Shown piece by piece: positions 17,812-26,436 of a stretch of DNA of 64,000 nt. Numbering within the stretch: the first letter of the stretch is position 1; each line of letters opens with the position of its first letter. This DNA comes from Roseovarius sp. Pro17 (GTDB taxonomy: Bacteria; Pseudomonadota; Alphaproteobacteria; Rhodobacterales; Rhodobacteraceae). The notes below the pieces were generated by a model. It did no database searches. It was not told where the DNA came from and saw nothing but the letters and a program-made list of their open reading frames with translations. The stretch lies in the NCBI RefSeq assembly GCF_035599575.1, contig NZ_CP141179.1, forward strand, positions 992,001 to 1,056,000, in the 5' to 3' direction. The position numbers were made by a program, and so were the translations under genes.

Positions 17812-19392
17812 TTAGGATTTCTGGAACATCGCCAACATCCGACGCGTCACGAGGAACCCGCCCACGATGTTGATACTGGCGATGAAAACCGACACGGCGG
17901 CGAGGAGAACGACCAGCCATGAGCCGGACCCGATTTGCAGCAGCGCGCCCAGAATGACGATGCCGGAGATCGCATTTGTCACCGCCATCAGCGGCGTATG
18001 CAGCGAATGCGAGACGTTCCAGATGACCGAGAAACCAATGAAGCAAGCCAGCACAAAGACGATGAAATGGCTCATAAAGCTTTCGGGGGCAAAGCCGCCG
18101 ATCAGCAGCATGATTGCCGCACCAAGGACCAGCAGTCCTCCCTGCGTTTTCGTCTGCTTGCGAAAAAGGGTGAGTTCTTGTGCCTTCTTTTCCGCGGTCG
18201 TCGGCACTGGCGCGGTCTGCTTCGGCTTGGCCGCGATTGCCGGCACCTTGGGTGGCGGGGGCGGATACGTGATCGCGCCCGCGTGAACCACGGTGGCGCC
18301 GCGAATGACGTCATCCTCCATGTCGTGATTGATCCGACCATCCTTTTCAGGCGTCAGATCCGTCATCATGTGCCGGATGTTCGTGGCATAGAGGCTAGAG
18401 GCTTGGGCGGCCATGCGGCTGGGAAAATCGGTGTAACCAATGATGGTGACGCCGTTCTTTGTCACGATTTTCTCGTCGCGCACCGTCAGTTTGCAGTTAC
18501 CGCCCTTTTCGGCGGCGAGGTCTACGATAACCGATCCGGGCTTCATCGCCATGACCATGTCCTCGGTCCACAGTTCGGGCGCTTCGCGGTTCGGGATGAG
18601 GGCGGTGGTGATGACGATATCGATATCGGGCGCCAATTCGCGAAACTTGGCCAACTGTGCAGCGCGGAATTCAGGGCTGGAGACGGCGGCATAGCCACCC
18701 GTCGCCGCGCCATCCTGCGCGCCACCGTGCTTTTCGTCAAAATCCAGATAGACGAATTCCGCGCCCATGCTTTCGACTTGCTCGGCCACTTCGGGACGCA
18801 CGTCAAAGGCCAGCGTGATCGCACCCAGCGAGGTGGACGTGCCGATGGCGGCAAGGCCCGCGACCCCGGCGCCGATCACCAGAACGCGTGCCGGCGGCAC
18901 CTTGCCCGCAGCGGTGATCTGCCCGGTAAAGAAGCGGCCGAAATTGCTGCTTGCCTCGATTACGGCGCGGTAGCCTGCGATGTTGGCCATCGACGACAGG
19001 GCGTCCATCTTTTGCGCGCGACTGATGCGCGGCACCATTTCCATCGCTATGACGCTGGCACCAGAGGCACGCGCCGCCTCCATTCCCGCACCATTCCCGG
19101 CGGGGTCGAAGAACGAGATCAACGTCTGGCCCTTGTTGAGGCGCTTTACCTCGGTCGCGTTTGGTGGGCGCACCTTGGCGATGATGTCGCTGGCTTTCCA
19201 CAGCGCGGCGGCGCTTTTGATTACCTCAACGCCTGCGGCCTCATAGTCGGCGTCGGTAAACCCGGCGAGGCGTCCTGCGCCGCTTTGGATCGCACACTTA
19301 TATCCCAGCTTTTGTAGCTGCGCTGCGCTTTCGGGCGTCATAGCGACGCGCGTCTCACCCTCGAAAACTTCGCCCGGAACACCAATTTTCAC
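17812..19392 (-). CDS. pntA: NAD(P) transhydrogenase subunit alpha
   Basis: A 526-residue undivided alpha subunit, starting with GTG. Residues 1-370 are the NAD(H)-binding domain I (alanine-dehydrogenase-like: 'KIGVPGEVFEGETRVAMTPESA', 'VLVIGAGVAGLAAIGTS', 'GYTDFPSRMAAQASSLYATN'). A Pro/Ala-rich linker follows, then four C-terminal membrane helices (about residues 425-526). Many alphaproteobacteria split this subunit into two genes; here it is one. It is co-transcribed with pntB. Confidence 0.95.
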   Translation of the reverse strand: MKIGVPGEVFEGETRVAMTPESAAQLQKLGYKCAIQSGAGRLAGFTDADYEAAGVEVIKSAAALWKASDIIAKVRPPNATEVKRLNKGQTLISFFDPAGNGAGMEAARASGASVIAMEMVPRISRAQKMDALSSMANIAGYRAVIEASSNFGRFFTGQITAAGKVPPARVLVIGAGVAGLAAIGTSTSLGAITLAFDVRPEVAEQVESMGAEFVYLDFDEKHGGAQDGAATGGYAAVSSPEFRAAQLAKFRELAPDIDIVITTALIPNREAPELWTEDMVMAMKPGSVIVDLAAEKGGNCKLTVRDEKIVTKNGVTIIGYTDFPSRMAAQASSLYATNIRHMMTDLTPEKDGRINHDMEDDVIRGATVVHAGAITYPPPPPKVPAIAAKPKQTAPVPTTAEKKAQELTLFRKQTKTQGGLLVLGAAIMLLIGGFAPESFMSHFIVFVLACFIGFSVIWNVSHSLHTPLMAVTNAISGIVILGALLQIGSGSWLVVLLAAVSVFIASINIVGGFLVTRRMLAMFQKS

Positions 19393-19692
19393 GCTCGCCC
19401 ACCATCCCGTCTAATAATATCAACCCGCCCAAGCGGCGGAAAAACCGGCGCAAGATTTCGTCCGGATACGACACTCTGCGCCATTGTGTCGAAAAATAAG
19501 CATATGCTTTTTGCCTTGGCAACAATCAAGGCAGCGCGCGCCAACATGGTGACTGGAGGGCGCGTGGTCAAGCAGATGTCGGCATTTGCCGACTCAAAGC
19601 ATGGTGCGGACCACACGAGCTGATCCTTGCATTTTCTCTTTCGATGATGCGATATTCAGTAAATGGAATTTGTTTCTTAGGGAGGGGATCGC
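19393..19692. promoter_or_regulatory. Divergent promoter region of pntA and the metallohydrolase gene, with a perfect palindrome
   Basis: This 300-nt stretch has no supported gene. At 19578-19593 there is a perfect dyad, GTCGGCA-TT-TGCCGAC, 115 nt upstream of the plus-strand metallohydrolase start, which looks like an operator. A strong AGGGAGGGG ribosome site ends the stretch. Confidence 0.4.
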
Positions 19693-20610
19693 ATGCAGTT
19701 GGACAAGAGGCAGTTCCTTGCAGGTTTGGGCGGTCTTGCGCTTTGTGGCGGCCCTTCGGCCTCTTTTGCCCGGACCGTGATGCAACTGGGATCGAGTGAG
19801 GTTATCGGCCTCAGCGACGGAAATCTGGTCCTTCCGGGATCTTTCTATTTCGACGGGCTGCCGCAGGAAGAGTTGGCCACGATCCTGGCCAAACACGATG
19901 TTCCCCGTGACCAACTAGAACCGCCATGCAATCTGACGCTGCTGCGCCAGCCCGACAAGACGGTCTTGTTTGACGCAGGCGCAGGCCCGGCATTCATGCC
20001 GAGCGCGGGAGAGTTGCTGAGCAGTCTTGAGTCCGAGGGGCTGACGCCGGACGACATCACCCATGTTGTATTCACGCATGCCCATCCCGATCACCTGTGG
20101 GGGATACTGGACGATTTTGACGATCCGGTGTTTCCCGAGGCTGAACTGATGATCGGACAGGCGGAATGGGATTATTGGATGGACCCAAATACGGTGGACA
20201 CCATTGGCGATGGTCGCGCGTCATTTGCCGTCGGTGCCGCGCGAAGGCTGGCCGCAATCGAGGATCAGATCAGCTTTTTCAACGATGCTGACGAAATCCT
20301 GCCCGGTGTGATGGCACATGCCACGCCCGGTCACACGCCCGGCCATATGTCGTTCGAGATCCGCGATGGATCGAACGCCGTCATGGTTGGCGGCGATGCG
20401 ATCGTCAATGACCACGTTGCGTTCGAGCGCCCGGACTGGGCCAGCGGCGCGGATCAGGATACCGATCTGGGGGCCAAGACGCGGATGCGTTTGCTGGATC
20501 AATTGGCGGCGGACGACATCGCTTTGCTCGGCTTTCATCTGCGCCATGGCGGGCTGGGTCGGGTCGAGCGGACTGTCGACGCCTATCGTTTCGTACCGGA
20601 GGACACATGA
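19693..20610 (+). CDS. Exported MBL-fold metallohydrolase, sox-associated
   Basis: A 305-residue protein with an N-terminal export signal ('DKRQFLAGLGGLALCGGPSASFA', KR before a hydrophobic run, possibly Tat). The zinc-binding motif is complete: 'THAHPDHLWG', then 'GHTPGHMSF', 'GGDAIVN' and a late 'GFHLRHGG'. Length and position beside a second MBL gene and the sox operon recall the SoxG/SoxH pair of Paracoccus, which are periplasmic zinc proteins of about 300 residues. Its stop overlaps the start of the next gene by 4 nt. Whether it is truly a SoxG counterpart needs a phylogeny. Confidence 0.8.
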   Translation: MQLDKRQFLAGLGGLALCGGPSASFARTVMQLGSSEVIGLSDGNLVLPGSFYFDGLPQEELATILAKHDVPRDQLEPPCNLTLLRQPDKTVLFDAGAGPAFMPSAGELLSSLESEGLTPDDITHVVFTHAHPDHLWGILDDFDDPVFPEAELMIGQAEWDYWMDPNTVDTIGDGRASFAVGAARRLAAIEDQISFFNDADEILPGVMAHATPGHTPGHMSFEIRDGSNAVMVGGDAIVNDHVAFERPDWASGADQDTDLGAKTRMRLLDQLAADDIALLGFHLRHGGLGRVERTVDAYRFVPEDT

Positions 20611-21554
20611 TGCGCTGGATTTTGCCTTTGATAGTCGCCGCCACTACCGCGGCCAACGCCAGCGAGGATATCGCGGATAAATATCCGAATTCGCTGCTTT
20701 ATAATAAACCCTACGAGGTTATTCCGGGCGTCTTTTCGGCCATCGGCGCCACCGCCCCGCCGACCTACGAAAATGCGGGCCACAACAACAATCTCAGCTT
20801 CATCGTCACCGGCGATGGTGTGGTCGTCGTCAACGGAGGCGCGGCCTATGGGCTGGCCAAGGCGCTGCATGACGAAATCAAGGCAGCCACCGATCAAGAG
20901 GTAAAGCTGGTTTTTAACGAGAACGGGCAGGGCCATGCCATTCTGGGCAATAGCTATTGGGCCGAGCAGGGCGTGCCCATCGTCGCCCATGTCGATGCCG
21001 CCGAGGAGGTCGAGAAATTTGGCGGCACGATCCTCGAAAACATGAAGCGCTATAACAAGGACCGTGCCGAAGGGACCGATGTGCAAGGCCCGACAGAGAC
21101 GTTTGAGGACGAGTATATCGTCGAGATGGGCGATTACCGCATCGAAGCGCGCTATCTGGGCCCGGCCCATTCGCCCGGCGACATCGTGATCTGGCTGCCC
21201 GATCAGAGCCTCGTCATTTCGGGTGACATGGCCTTTCACGAGCGGATGCTGCCGATTTTCGAAAACACCTACACCGCTGACTGGCTGGAGACTTGGGATA
21301 ACGAGTTCGAGCCGTTGGGCGCGACATATGTCATCCCCGGTCATGGGCATCCGACGAACATGGATCAGGTGCGGCGCTATACGAAGGACTATCTGGTGTA
21401 TTTGCGCGAAAAGATCGGCGCGCATCTGGAGGCGGGCGGCGGGCTGGCTGAGGCGTATTATGTCGATCAATCGCCCTATGCCCGTCTGGACACGTTCGAG
21501 GAATTAGCGACCAAGAACGCCGGACGTGTGTTCGAGCAGATGGAATTTGAGTGA
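20607..21554 (+). CDS. SoxH-like MBL-fold protein with degenerate first zinc motif
   Basis: A 315-residue protein with a signal peptide (cleavage near residue 18) and the MBL fold. Where the family has HxHxDH, it reads Asn104-Glu-Asn106-Gly-Gln108-Gly-His110-Ala111; aligned to a typical THGHGDH loop, both His, the Asp and the last His are replaced. Later ligands remain: His188 ('GPAHSPGD'), Asp207 ('ISGDMAF') and His246/His248 ('PGHGHPT'). It probably binds metal differently or not at all. It is coupled to the upstream intact MBL gene, suggesting a paired periplasmic function in sulfur compound metabolism. Confidence 0.75.
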   Translation: MMRWILPLIVAATTAANASEDIADKYPNSLLYNKPYEVIPGVFSAIGATAPPTYENAGHNNNLSFIVTGDGVVVVNGGAAYGLAKALHDEIKAATDQEVKLVFNENGQGHAILGNSYWAEQGVPIVAHVDAAEEVEKFGGTILENMKRYNKDRAEGTDVQGPTETFEDEYIVEMGDYRIEARYLGPAHSPGDIVIWLPDQSLVISGDMAFHERMLPIFENTYTADWLETWDNEFEPLGATYVIPGHGHPTNMDQVRRYTKDYLVYLREKIGAHLEAGGGLAEAYYVDQSPYARLDTFEELATKNAGRVFEQMEFE

Positions 21555-21751
21555 CAGTGCAAAATAGGGTGGATTTTAAGTAGTGAAGCCCCCCGTTGGC
21601 CCGCTTGGTCCCACCAGCGCTGATCAGAGGGATAACGTTCCTGCTGGCAGTGTTTGACTGGAACAAAGTCGCTATCCCTGCATCTTGACGTTCGCCGGAA
21701 AATCCCGACTAAGGCAGGAGAATTCTGTCTTTCCGAGGGAGCGAGTCCGCC

Positions 21752-22795
21752 ATGCTTTTTGATCTCTATGATCTGCCGTTCGATGTGCAGGGTGCGCATC
21801 TTCTTCTTGGGCTGGCACTGGGTCTGGCGTTTGGCATTGCCGCGCAAATCAGCCGCTTTTGCCTGCGCCGTGGCCTTGTCGCCGGACCGGACCGCGCGCC
21901 CGCGCTCGGGACGTGGGCAGCAGCGCTGGCGACGGCCATCGTCGCCACCAGCGCGGCCACATGGGCGGGCTGGATCGACCTCACGGACCATCGCCTGATG
22001 TCCAGCGATCTGCCATGGCTGGCCGTTGTCGTCGGTGGGCTGTCCTTTGGTGTTGGTATGGTGCTGACTCGCGGCTGCGTGAGCCGCCTGACGGTTCTGG
22101 GCGGCACCGGAAACCTGCGGGCGCTGACGGTGGTCGTAATTTTTGCGCTGGTAGCGCACGCGACGCTCAAGGGTGTATTGGCGCCGGCGCGGGTGGCGCT
22201 GGGATCGGTCACGACGGATATCGGGATCGGATCTCTGGCAGAGCTGCCGGGTGGGCTGTTGACCTGGGCGGCGCTACTGGTGGCGGGTCTCATTACTGCG
22301 GTTGCGGTGTTAAGGCCGCGCCCGCTGCATGTGGTGATGGCGGTCGGTATCGGCCTACTGGTCACGTTTGGCTGGATCGCGACCGGGTGGCTTTTGATGG
22401 ACGAATTCGACCCATTGCCGGTGCAGTCGTTGGCCTTTACCTCGCCTTGGGCCGACACGTTGTTTTGGACCGTCGCGTCCAGTTCGATCCCTGCCGGGTT
22501 TGGCGTCGGGATGATCGGCGGCGTCGTTGGCGGGGCGTTCCTGTCCGCAATGGTCCGCCGCGAACTAGCATTTTCCAGCTTTACCGACGCGCCGCAGACG
22601 CTGCGCTACGTCGCGGGCGGCGCGCTGATGGGTTTCGGCGGCGTGCTGGCGGGCGGTTGCACCGTGGGCGCGGGTCTGTCGGGCGTGTCGATGCTGAGCA
22701 TCGCGGCGATCATCGCGCTGCTGTCCATTACCGCCGGGGCGCTGATAGCCGACCGCGCGCTGGGGCGGGCACCACTGTTGCTACCGGCTGAGTGA
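21752..22795 (+). CDS. YeeE/YedE family transporter (thiosulfate-type)
   Basis: A 347-residue integral membrane protein with about nine hydrophobic segments and three conserved Cys contexts: 'ISRFCLRRG', 'TRGCVSRLTVLGGTGNLRAL' and 'AGGCTVGAGLSG'. In this family (TsuA-type thiosulfate transporters and Pmp proteins) such cysteines line the sulfur conduit. The location between the MBL genes and soxF supports uptake of thiosulfate or another reduced sulfur compound. A second family member is at 34174-35238. The 197-nt stretch before it holds no gene. Confidence 0.88.
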   Translation: MLFDLYDLPFDVQGAHLLLGLALGLAFGIAAQISRFCLRRGLVAGPDRAPALGTWAAALATAIVATSAATWAGWIDLTDHRLMSSDLPWLAVVVGGLSFGVGMVLTRGCVSRLTVLGGTGNLRALTVVVIFALVAHATLKGVLAPARVALGSVTTDIGIGSLAELPGGLLTWAALLVAGLITAVAVLRPRPLHVVMAVGIGLLVTFGWIATGWLLMDEFDPLPVQSLAFTSPWADTLFWTVASSSIPAGFGVGMIGGVVGGAFLSAMVRRELAFSSFTDAPQTLRYVAGGALMGFGGVLAGGCTVGAGLSGVSMLSIAAIIALLSITAGALIADRALGRAPLLLPAE

Positions 22796-22823
22796 CAACC
22801 AGAACCCAGATTTGAATGCGACC

Positions 22824-22847
22824 AGAGGCCCTTATTCGAGGGCCTCT
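22824..22847. terminator. Stem-loop at the convergent yeeE/DUF302 junction
   Basis: A perfect 9-bp stem AGAGGCCCT/AGGGCCTCT with a 6-nt loop overlaps the DUF302 stop codon and lies 29 nt after the transporter stop. There is no clear T-run, so a weak bidirectional terminator is the likely role. Confidence 0.45.
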
Positions 22848-23263
22848 TGCACGATCCCGTCCAGCAACGCCTGCACGTCTTGCATCGGACCCTCGGGATA
22901 GGTGCGATAGCCGATCATCACCTCACCGCCTTGGTCGGCGACGAAAATACCGTAAGGGCAATGGGCGATGTTCATCGGATCGGCCTCCATCACCTTGCGC
23001 GATACCTGAGCCGAGCAAAACAGAAAGATGTCGGCCTCGACGAACAGTTCCTTGGTGCTGCCCACATCGGCACCGGTGCGGTTCAGCATTTCACCGGTAT
23101 GGCTGACATAGTCGATAACCAGTCCGCGCCCGACGATGGCGTTTTCCACGGCGAAGGCCGCGTCATCAAAGCTGCCCTCAAAGGGGTAGGTGACGGCCTG
23201 ATCGGTGGCGCTGGCGGGTGCTGCGGCCAGTGCCAGTATCCCGGCGAGAATGAAACGTTTCAT
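22832..23263 (-). CDS. DUF302 domain protein, exported
   Basis: A 143-residue protein with a signal peptide ('MKRFILAGILALAAAPASA') followed by a DUF302 domain: 'SFDDAAFAVENAIVGRGLVIDYVSHTGEMLNRTG', 'IFLFCSAQVSRKVMEADPMNIAHCPYGI' and 'VMIGYRTYP'. DUF302 proteins are frequent in sulfur-oxidation clusters but their role is not established. Two Cys in the core could bind a ligand. A consensus FNR-type box lies 55 nt upstream of its start, and a 123-nt gap separates it from soxF, so it may have its own promoter. Confidence 0.85.
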   Translation of the reverse strand: MKRFILAGILALAAAPASATDQAVTYPFEGSFDDAAFAVENAIVGRGLVIDYVSHTGEMLNRTGADVGSTKELFVEADIFLFCSAQVSRKVMEADPMNIAHCPYGIFVADQGGEVMIGYRTYPEGPMQDVQALLDGIVQEALE

Positions 23264-23317
23264 GTGGTGTCCTCCCAGATTGGAACTTCATTGGAACATG
23301 GCGGGTCGGCGCGAGCC

Positions 23318-23331
23318 TTGATCTGCGTCAG
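23318..23331 (-). promoter_or_regulatory. FNR/FnrL-type box upstream of the DUF302 gene
   Basis: TTGATCTGCGTCAG matches the FNR-family consensus TTGAT-N4-ATCAA at eight of ten specified positions and is a form often seen for FnrL sites. It is 55 nt upstream of the DUF302 start and 56 nt beyond the soxF stop, flanked by a GGCGCGA/TCGCGCC inverted repeat. Confidence 0.6.
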
Positions 23332-23386
23332 GTTCGCGCCGGTTTTGCATCGGGTCGCCCCTGACAGAGGTACGACCTAAAACGCT

Positions 23387-24655
23387 CTAGCTGAACATGT
23401 CAGCAGTGATGCCGGCATACCAGCCCTCGGATTCCTCATATGTGGCCTTGCGCAAATCCGCGCTCTCGCCGGTGGCCGAGATAAAGCCGTCGACCTTGGC
23501 GATCTTTTCGTCCGTCGCCTCGTAGGTCGCGCCCACCTTGACGCCGTCATCGGTGTCGATCAGCGACCAGCAGGTGTTGGTGAACTTGGCCGGGAACACG
23601 CGTGATCCGGTCAGCGCGCCGCGCACGGCGTTGGCACAGACCTTGGCCTGACTGTTGGCGGCAAAGCCTGATTTCGGCATGTCGCCCTGATCGGCGGAGT
23701 CGCCCAGAACGTAGATGTCGGGATCGGCCTTGCTGCTCATGTCGGTGGCGTTGATCGGCGCCCAATTGCCGTCGGTGACACCTGCGATCTCGGCAATCCG
23801 CCCGGCTTTCATCGCCGGGATGACGTTGCAGACGTCGATGTTCGTAGTCTCGTCGTCGATGGTGATGGTCATGGCATCTGGATCGAGCGACACGTTGCCG
23901 CCGCCGAAATCCTCGCCGATCCAGTCGATCATTCCGGGGTAATGGGTCAGCCAGCCTTCTTGGAACAGGGACATTTTCGAGAATTTCGGCTTGGGGTCCG
24001 CGACGATGATCTTGGCCGTCGGATTCATCGCTTTTAGCGCATGGGCGACCATCGAAATCCGCTCGTAAGGGCCGGGCGGGCAGCGAAAGGGATTGGGCGG
24101 GGCCACCATTGCAAAGGTGCCGCCCTCGGGCATGCCAGCGATCTGCGCCTTGAGCAGCTCGGTCTGCGATCCGCCCTCATAGGCATGGGGCATGGCGTTC
24201 TGCGCCGCCAGCGACCAACCATCGACCGCGCCGTCGACAAAGTCGATGCCGGGGCTGAGGATCAGCTTGTCATAGGGCAGGGACGCACCACCTGCGAGGA
24301 TGACGGTCTTGGCTTCGCGGTCCACATCCACGGCCCAGTCATGCACGACGTTGATGCCGTATTTTGCCGCCAGCGTGCCGTAGGTGTGGCCCAGATCGTC
24401 GATCTCCTTGATACCGCCGAGATAGAGGTTCGAGAAGAAGCAGGTGAAATACGTGCGCGACGGCTCAATCAGCGTGACGTTGATGGCACCCTTGCTGTCC
24501 TTGGCGATGTAGCGCGCGGCAGTCGCACCGCCGGCACCACCACCCACGACCACGACGCGGGGCTTGTCGTGGCCTTCTGCCAGCAGGGCGGGGGCGCTCA
24601 AGGATGCGGCAGCCGCAGCGCCGCTGCCAAGAAAAATGCGTCTATTGAGTTTCAT
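23387..24655 (-). CDS. soxF: Sulfide dehydrogenase flavoprotein subunit (SoxF/FccB)
   Basis: A 422-residue FAD protein with a signal peptide containing a twin-arginine-like 'LNRRIFLGSGAAAAASLSAPALLA', consistent with export of a folded flavoprotein. 'RVVVVGGGAGGATAARYIAK' is the FAD Rossmann loop; 'TYFTCFFSNLYLGG' contains the Cys that is redox-active or flavin-linked in flavocytochrome c; 'IYVLGDSADQGDMPKSGFAANSQAK' is the second FAD motif. It oxidises sulfide in the periplasm and passes electrons to the adjacent diheme SoxE. A GGGAGG precedes the ATG. Confidence 0.93.
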   Translation of the reverse strand: MKLNRRIFLGSGAAAAASLSAPALLAEGHDKPRVVVVGGGAGGATAARYIAKDSKGAINVTLIEPSRTYFTCFFSNLYLGGIKEIDDLGHTYGTLAAKYGINVVHDWAVDVDREAKTVILAGGASLPYDKLILSPGIDFVDGAVDGWSLAAQNAMPHAYEGGSQTELLKAQIAGMPEGGTFAMVAPPNPFRCPPGPYERISMVAHALKAMNPTAKIIVADPKPKFSKMSLFQEGWLTHYPGMIDWIGEDFGGGNVSLDPDAMTITIDDETTNIDVCNVIPAMKAGRIAEIAGVTDGNWAPINATDMSSKADPDIYVLGDSADQGDMPKSGFAANSQAKVCANAVRGALTGSRVFPAKFTNTCWSLIDTDDGVKVGATYEATDEKIAKVDGFISATGESADLRKATYEESEGWYAGITADMFS

Positions 24656-24682
24656 TGTTTTTCCTCCCAGAAAATGGCCCCG

Positions 24683-25390
24683 TTATTCGAGGTCCTTGAA
24701 ATACGCGGCGAGTGCTGCGATCTCTTCGTCGCTCAGACGGCCTGCCATCATCTGCATCACAGGATGGGGGCGCAGCTTGGCCTTGTAGGCGTGCATAGCG
24801 ACAACGAAATCCTCCGTGGGCCAGCCCGTGACCGAGGGGATGCCCTGCGCGCTGCCGTCGGCAAGGTGGCAGGTCAGGCACTCACTGGACAAGTACGCGC
24901 CATATTCCGCGTCACCAACCAGCGCGAGGATCGCGGGATCAAGGTCATGGTCGGTGCCGCGTACTGTCGGCTCGGCCTCGGGGATGTCCGAGGGTTTGTC
25001 GGAAAATCCGCGAAGATATGCCAGCAAATCCGCCCGGTCCTGCGGGTCCGCGAGGCCGCGAAAACTCATCCGTGTCTTGGACACCAGCGCGCGGGGATTT
25101 TCGATATAGGCGTCCAGCGTTTCGGCCGTCCAGGTCAGCCCGTCAGCGCCCGCGCGCGCCATGGATTTGGAATAGCGGTAGCCGTCATGGGACGCGGCGC
25201 GGCGCCCGAAAAGGCCGTTCAGATGAGGCCCGACGCGATTGCGTGCGCCCTGTCCGATCTCATGGCATGCCTTGCACTGATCAAAAACGTCGGCCCCCGC
25301 CTCGGCATCGCCGATCGGGGTAGCAAGGGAGGTGCTGGCCGCGAAGATCGCAGCCAGAAATGTCAGGAGGGCGGATGCCCGCCGGGTCAC
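24683..25390 (-). CDS. soxE: Diheme cytochrome c, SoxE (FccA-like partner of SoxF)
   Basis: A 235-residue periplasmic cytochrome with a GTG start overlapping the soxD stop (GTGA). A signal peptide (about residues 1-23) is followed by two c-type heme sites, Cys39-x-x-Cys42-His43 and Cys171-x-x-Cys174-His175. The first domain closely resembles the C-terminal cytochrome domain of SoxD next door; the second is a smaller heme domain ending 'LAAYFKDLE'. It carries electrons from SoxF to the respiratory chain. Confidence 0.9.
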   Translation of the reverse strand: MTRRASALLTFLAAIFAASTSLATPIGDAEAGADVFDQCKACHEIGQGARNRVGPHLNGLFGRRAASHDGYRYSKSMARAGADGLTWTAETLDAYIENPRALVSKTRMSFRGLADPQDRADLLAYLRGFSDKPSDIPEAEPTVRGTDHDLDPAILALVGDAEYGAYLSSECLTCHLADGSAQGIPSVTGWPTEDFVVAMHAYKAKLRPHPVMQMMAGRLSDEEIAALAAYFKDLE

Positions 25391-26436
25391 CCCGGAAAGC
25401 TCGCCAAGTAGGCGATGATCGCGTCCAGATCACCGTCCTTACGCAGCCCGGCAAAGCTCATCTTCGTGCCTTTCATAAAGCCACGCGGATCGGCGAGAAA
25501 CGCCCTGAGGCTATCCTCGTCCCAGACAAGCCCGTCCTCAGCCATCCTCATGAGCGCGCTCGAATATTTGAACGCGTCCACTTGCCCGGCAGGATGTCCG
25601 ACGATACCGGTCAGGATCGGACCGACGCGGTTTTTCGCGTCGTCGCCGATCTGGTGGCAGGCCTTGCACTTGCGGAACACTTTTTCACCGGCGGCGACCA
25701 ATTCGGGATCGGGTGCGGCGGCCTGTTCGGCTGGCGCGTCTTCGGTGACGCCCTCGGATGGGGCAGGGGCCTCGGCCTCGGTGGTATCCTCGTCGGTCGC
25801 GCTGGCGTCCGCCCCCCCGTTGGGCGTCACGTCCAGCACCGCCGCGCGCATGGTGATCTCGACGCTCTCCTTGCAGTTTTCCATGCAGGGCTCGCCCGAC
25901 CATTGGGGGTATTCCGTCTCGGCCCGGTCGTCGACGAAAAAGCCGTCGACATTGGGCATTTTGACATCTGCGAAGGTCTCGTCCGATAGGACAAAATCTT
26001 CATCCACGATATCGTTGGAATAGAGGATATACGCGACCATGGCATAGACCTCGTCCGGCTCCAGCGTCTGGGCGTTGCCGAAGGGCATCGAGCGGTTGAT
26101 GTAGTCCCAGGTGGTCGAAAGGGAGGGCCAGTAGCTGCCGACGGTTTTCACCGGGTCCTTGCGGTCCAGCGTGTCCCAGCCGCCCGCCAGCTTGGGCCAG
26201 TTGCCAACGCCTTCGGCGAAATCACCGTGGCAGACAGCGCATTTTTCCGCGAAAACCTCTTCGCCGGTCCAGACATCGCCCGACCCTTTGGGCAGGCCCG
26301 TCCCGTCGGGTCGCACGGCGACGTCCCACGCGGCGATTTCCTCGGGCAGCGCCTCGCGGCCAAGGCCCAGACCCTCGGCCTGCGCGGATGTGCCGAGCAA
26401 GGCCAGTGCCGTCGTGATTTTAAGAAACTTCGACAT
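25387..26436 (-). CDS. soxD: Diheme cytochrome c of sulfane dehydrogenase, SoxD
   Basis: A 349-residue exported protein (signal peptide to about residue 20) with heme sites Cys66-x-x-Cys69-His70 and Cys257-x-x-Cys260-His261. The two heme domains are joined by a low-complexity Ala/Glu/Asp/Pro linker at about 203-245. It is the electron acceptor of the SoxCD sulfane dehydrogenase, which strips six electrons from the SoxY-bound sulfane sulfur. The gene overlaps soxC by 17 nt and soxE by 4 nt. Presence of soxCD predicts complete oxidation to sulfate without sulfur globules. Confidence 0.94.
   Translation of the reverse strand: MSKFLKITTALALLGTSAQAEGLGLGREALPEEIAAWDVAVRPDGTGLPKGSGDVWTGEEVFAEKCAVCHGDFAEGVGNWPKLAGGWDTLDRKDPVKTVGSYWPSLSTTWDYINRSMPFGNAQTLEPDEVYAMVAYILYSNDIVDEDFVLSDETFADVKMPNVDGFFVDDRAETEYPQWSGEPCMENCKESVEITMRAAVLDVTPNGGADASATDEDTTEAEAPAPSEGVTEDAPAEQAAAPDPELVAAGEKVFRKCKACHQIGDDAKNRVGPILTGIVGHPAGQVDAFKYSSALMRMAEDGLVWDEDSLRAFLADPRGFMKGTKMSFAGLRKDGDLDAIIAYLASFPG

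Noticed and set aside
17935..19317. Long plus-strand open frame (460 codons) opposite pntA
   Set aside because: Antisense shadow of a clear pntA gene; Arg/His-rich composition typical of GC-rich antisense frames and no recognisable domain.
24041..25411. Long plus-strand open frame (456 codons) opposite soxF and soxE
   Set aside because: Antisense to two well-supported sox genes; composition biased, no domain or ribosome site.
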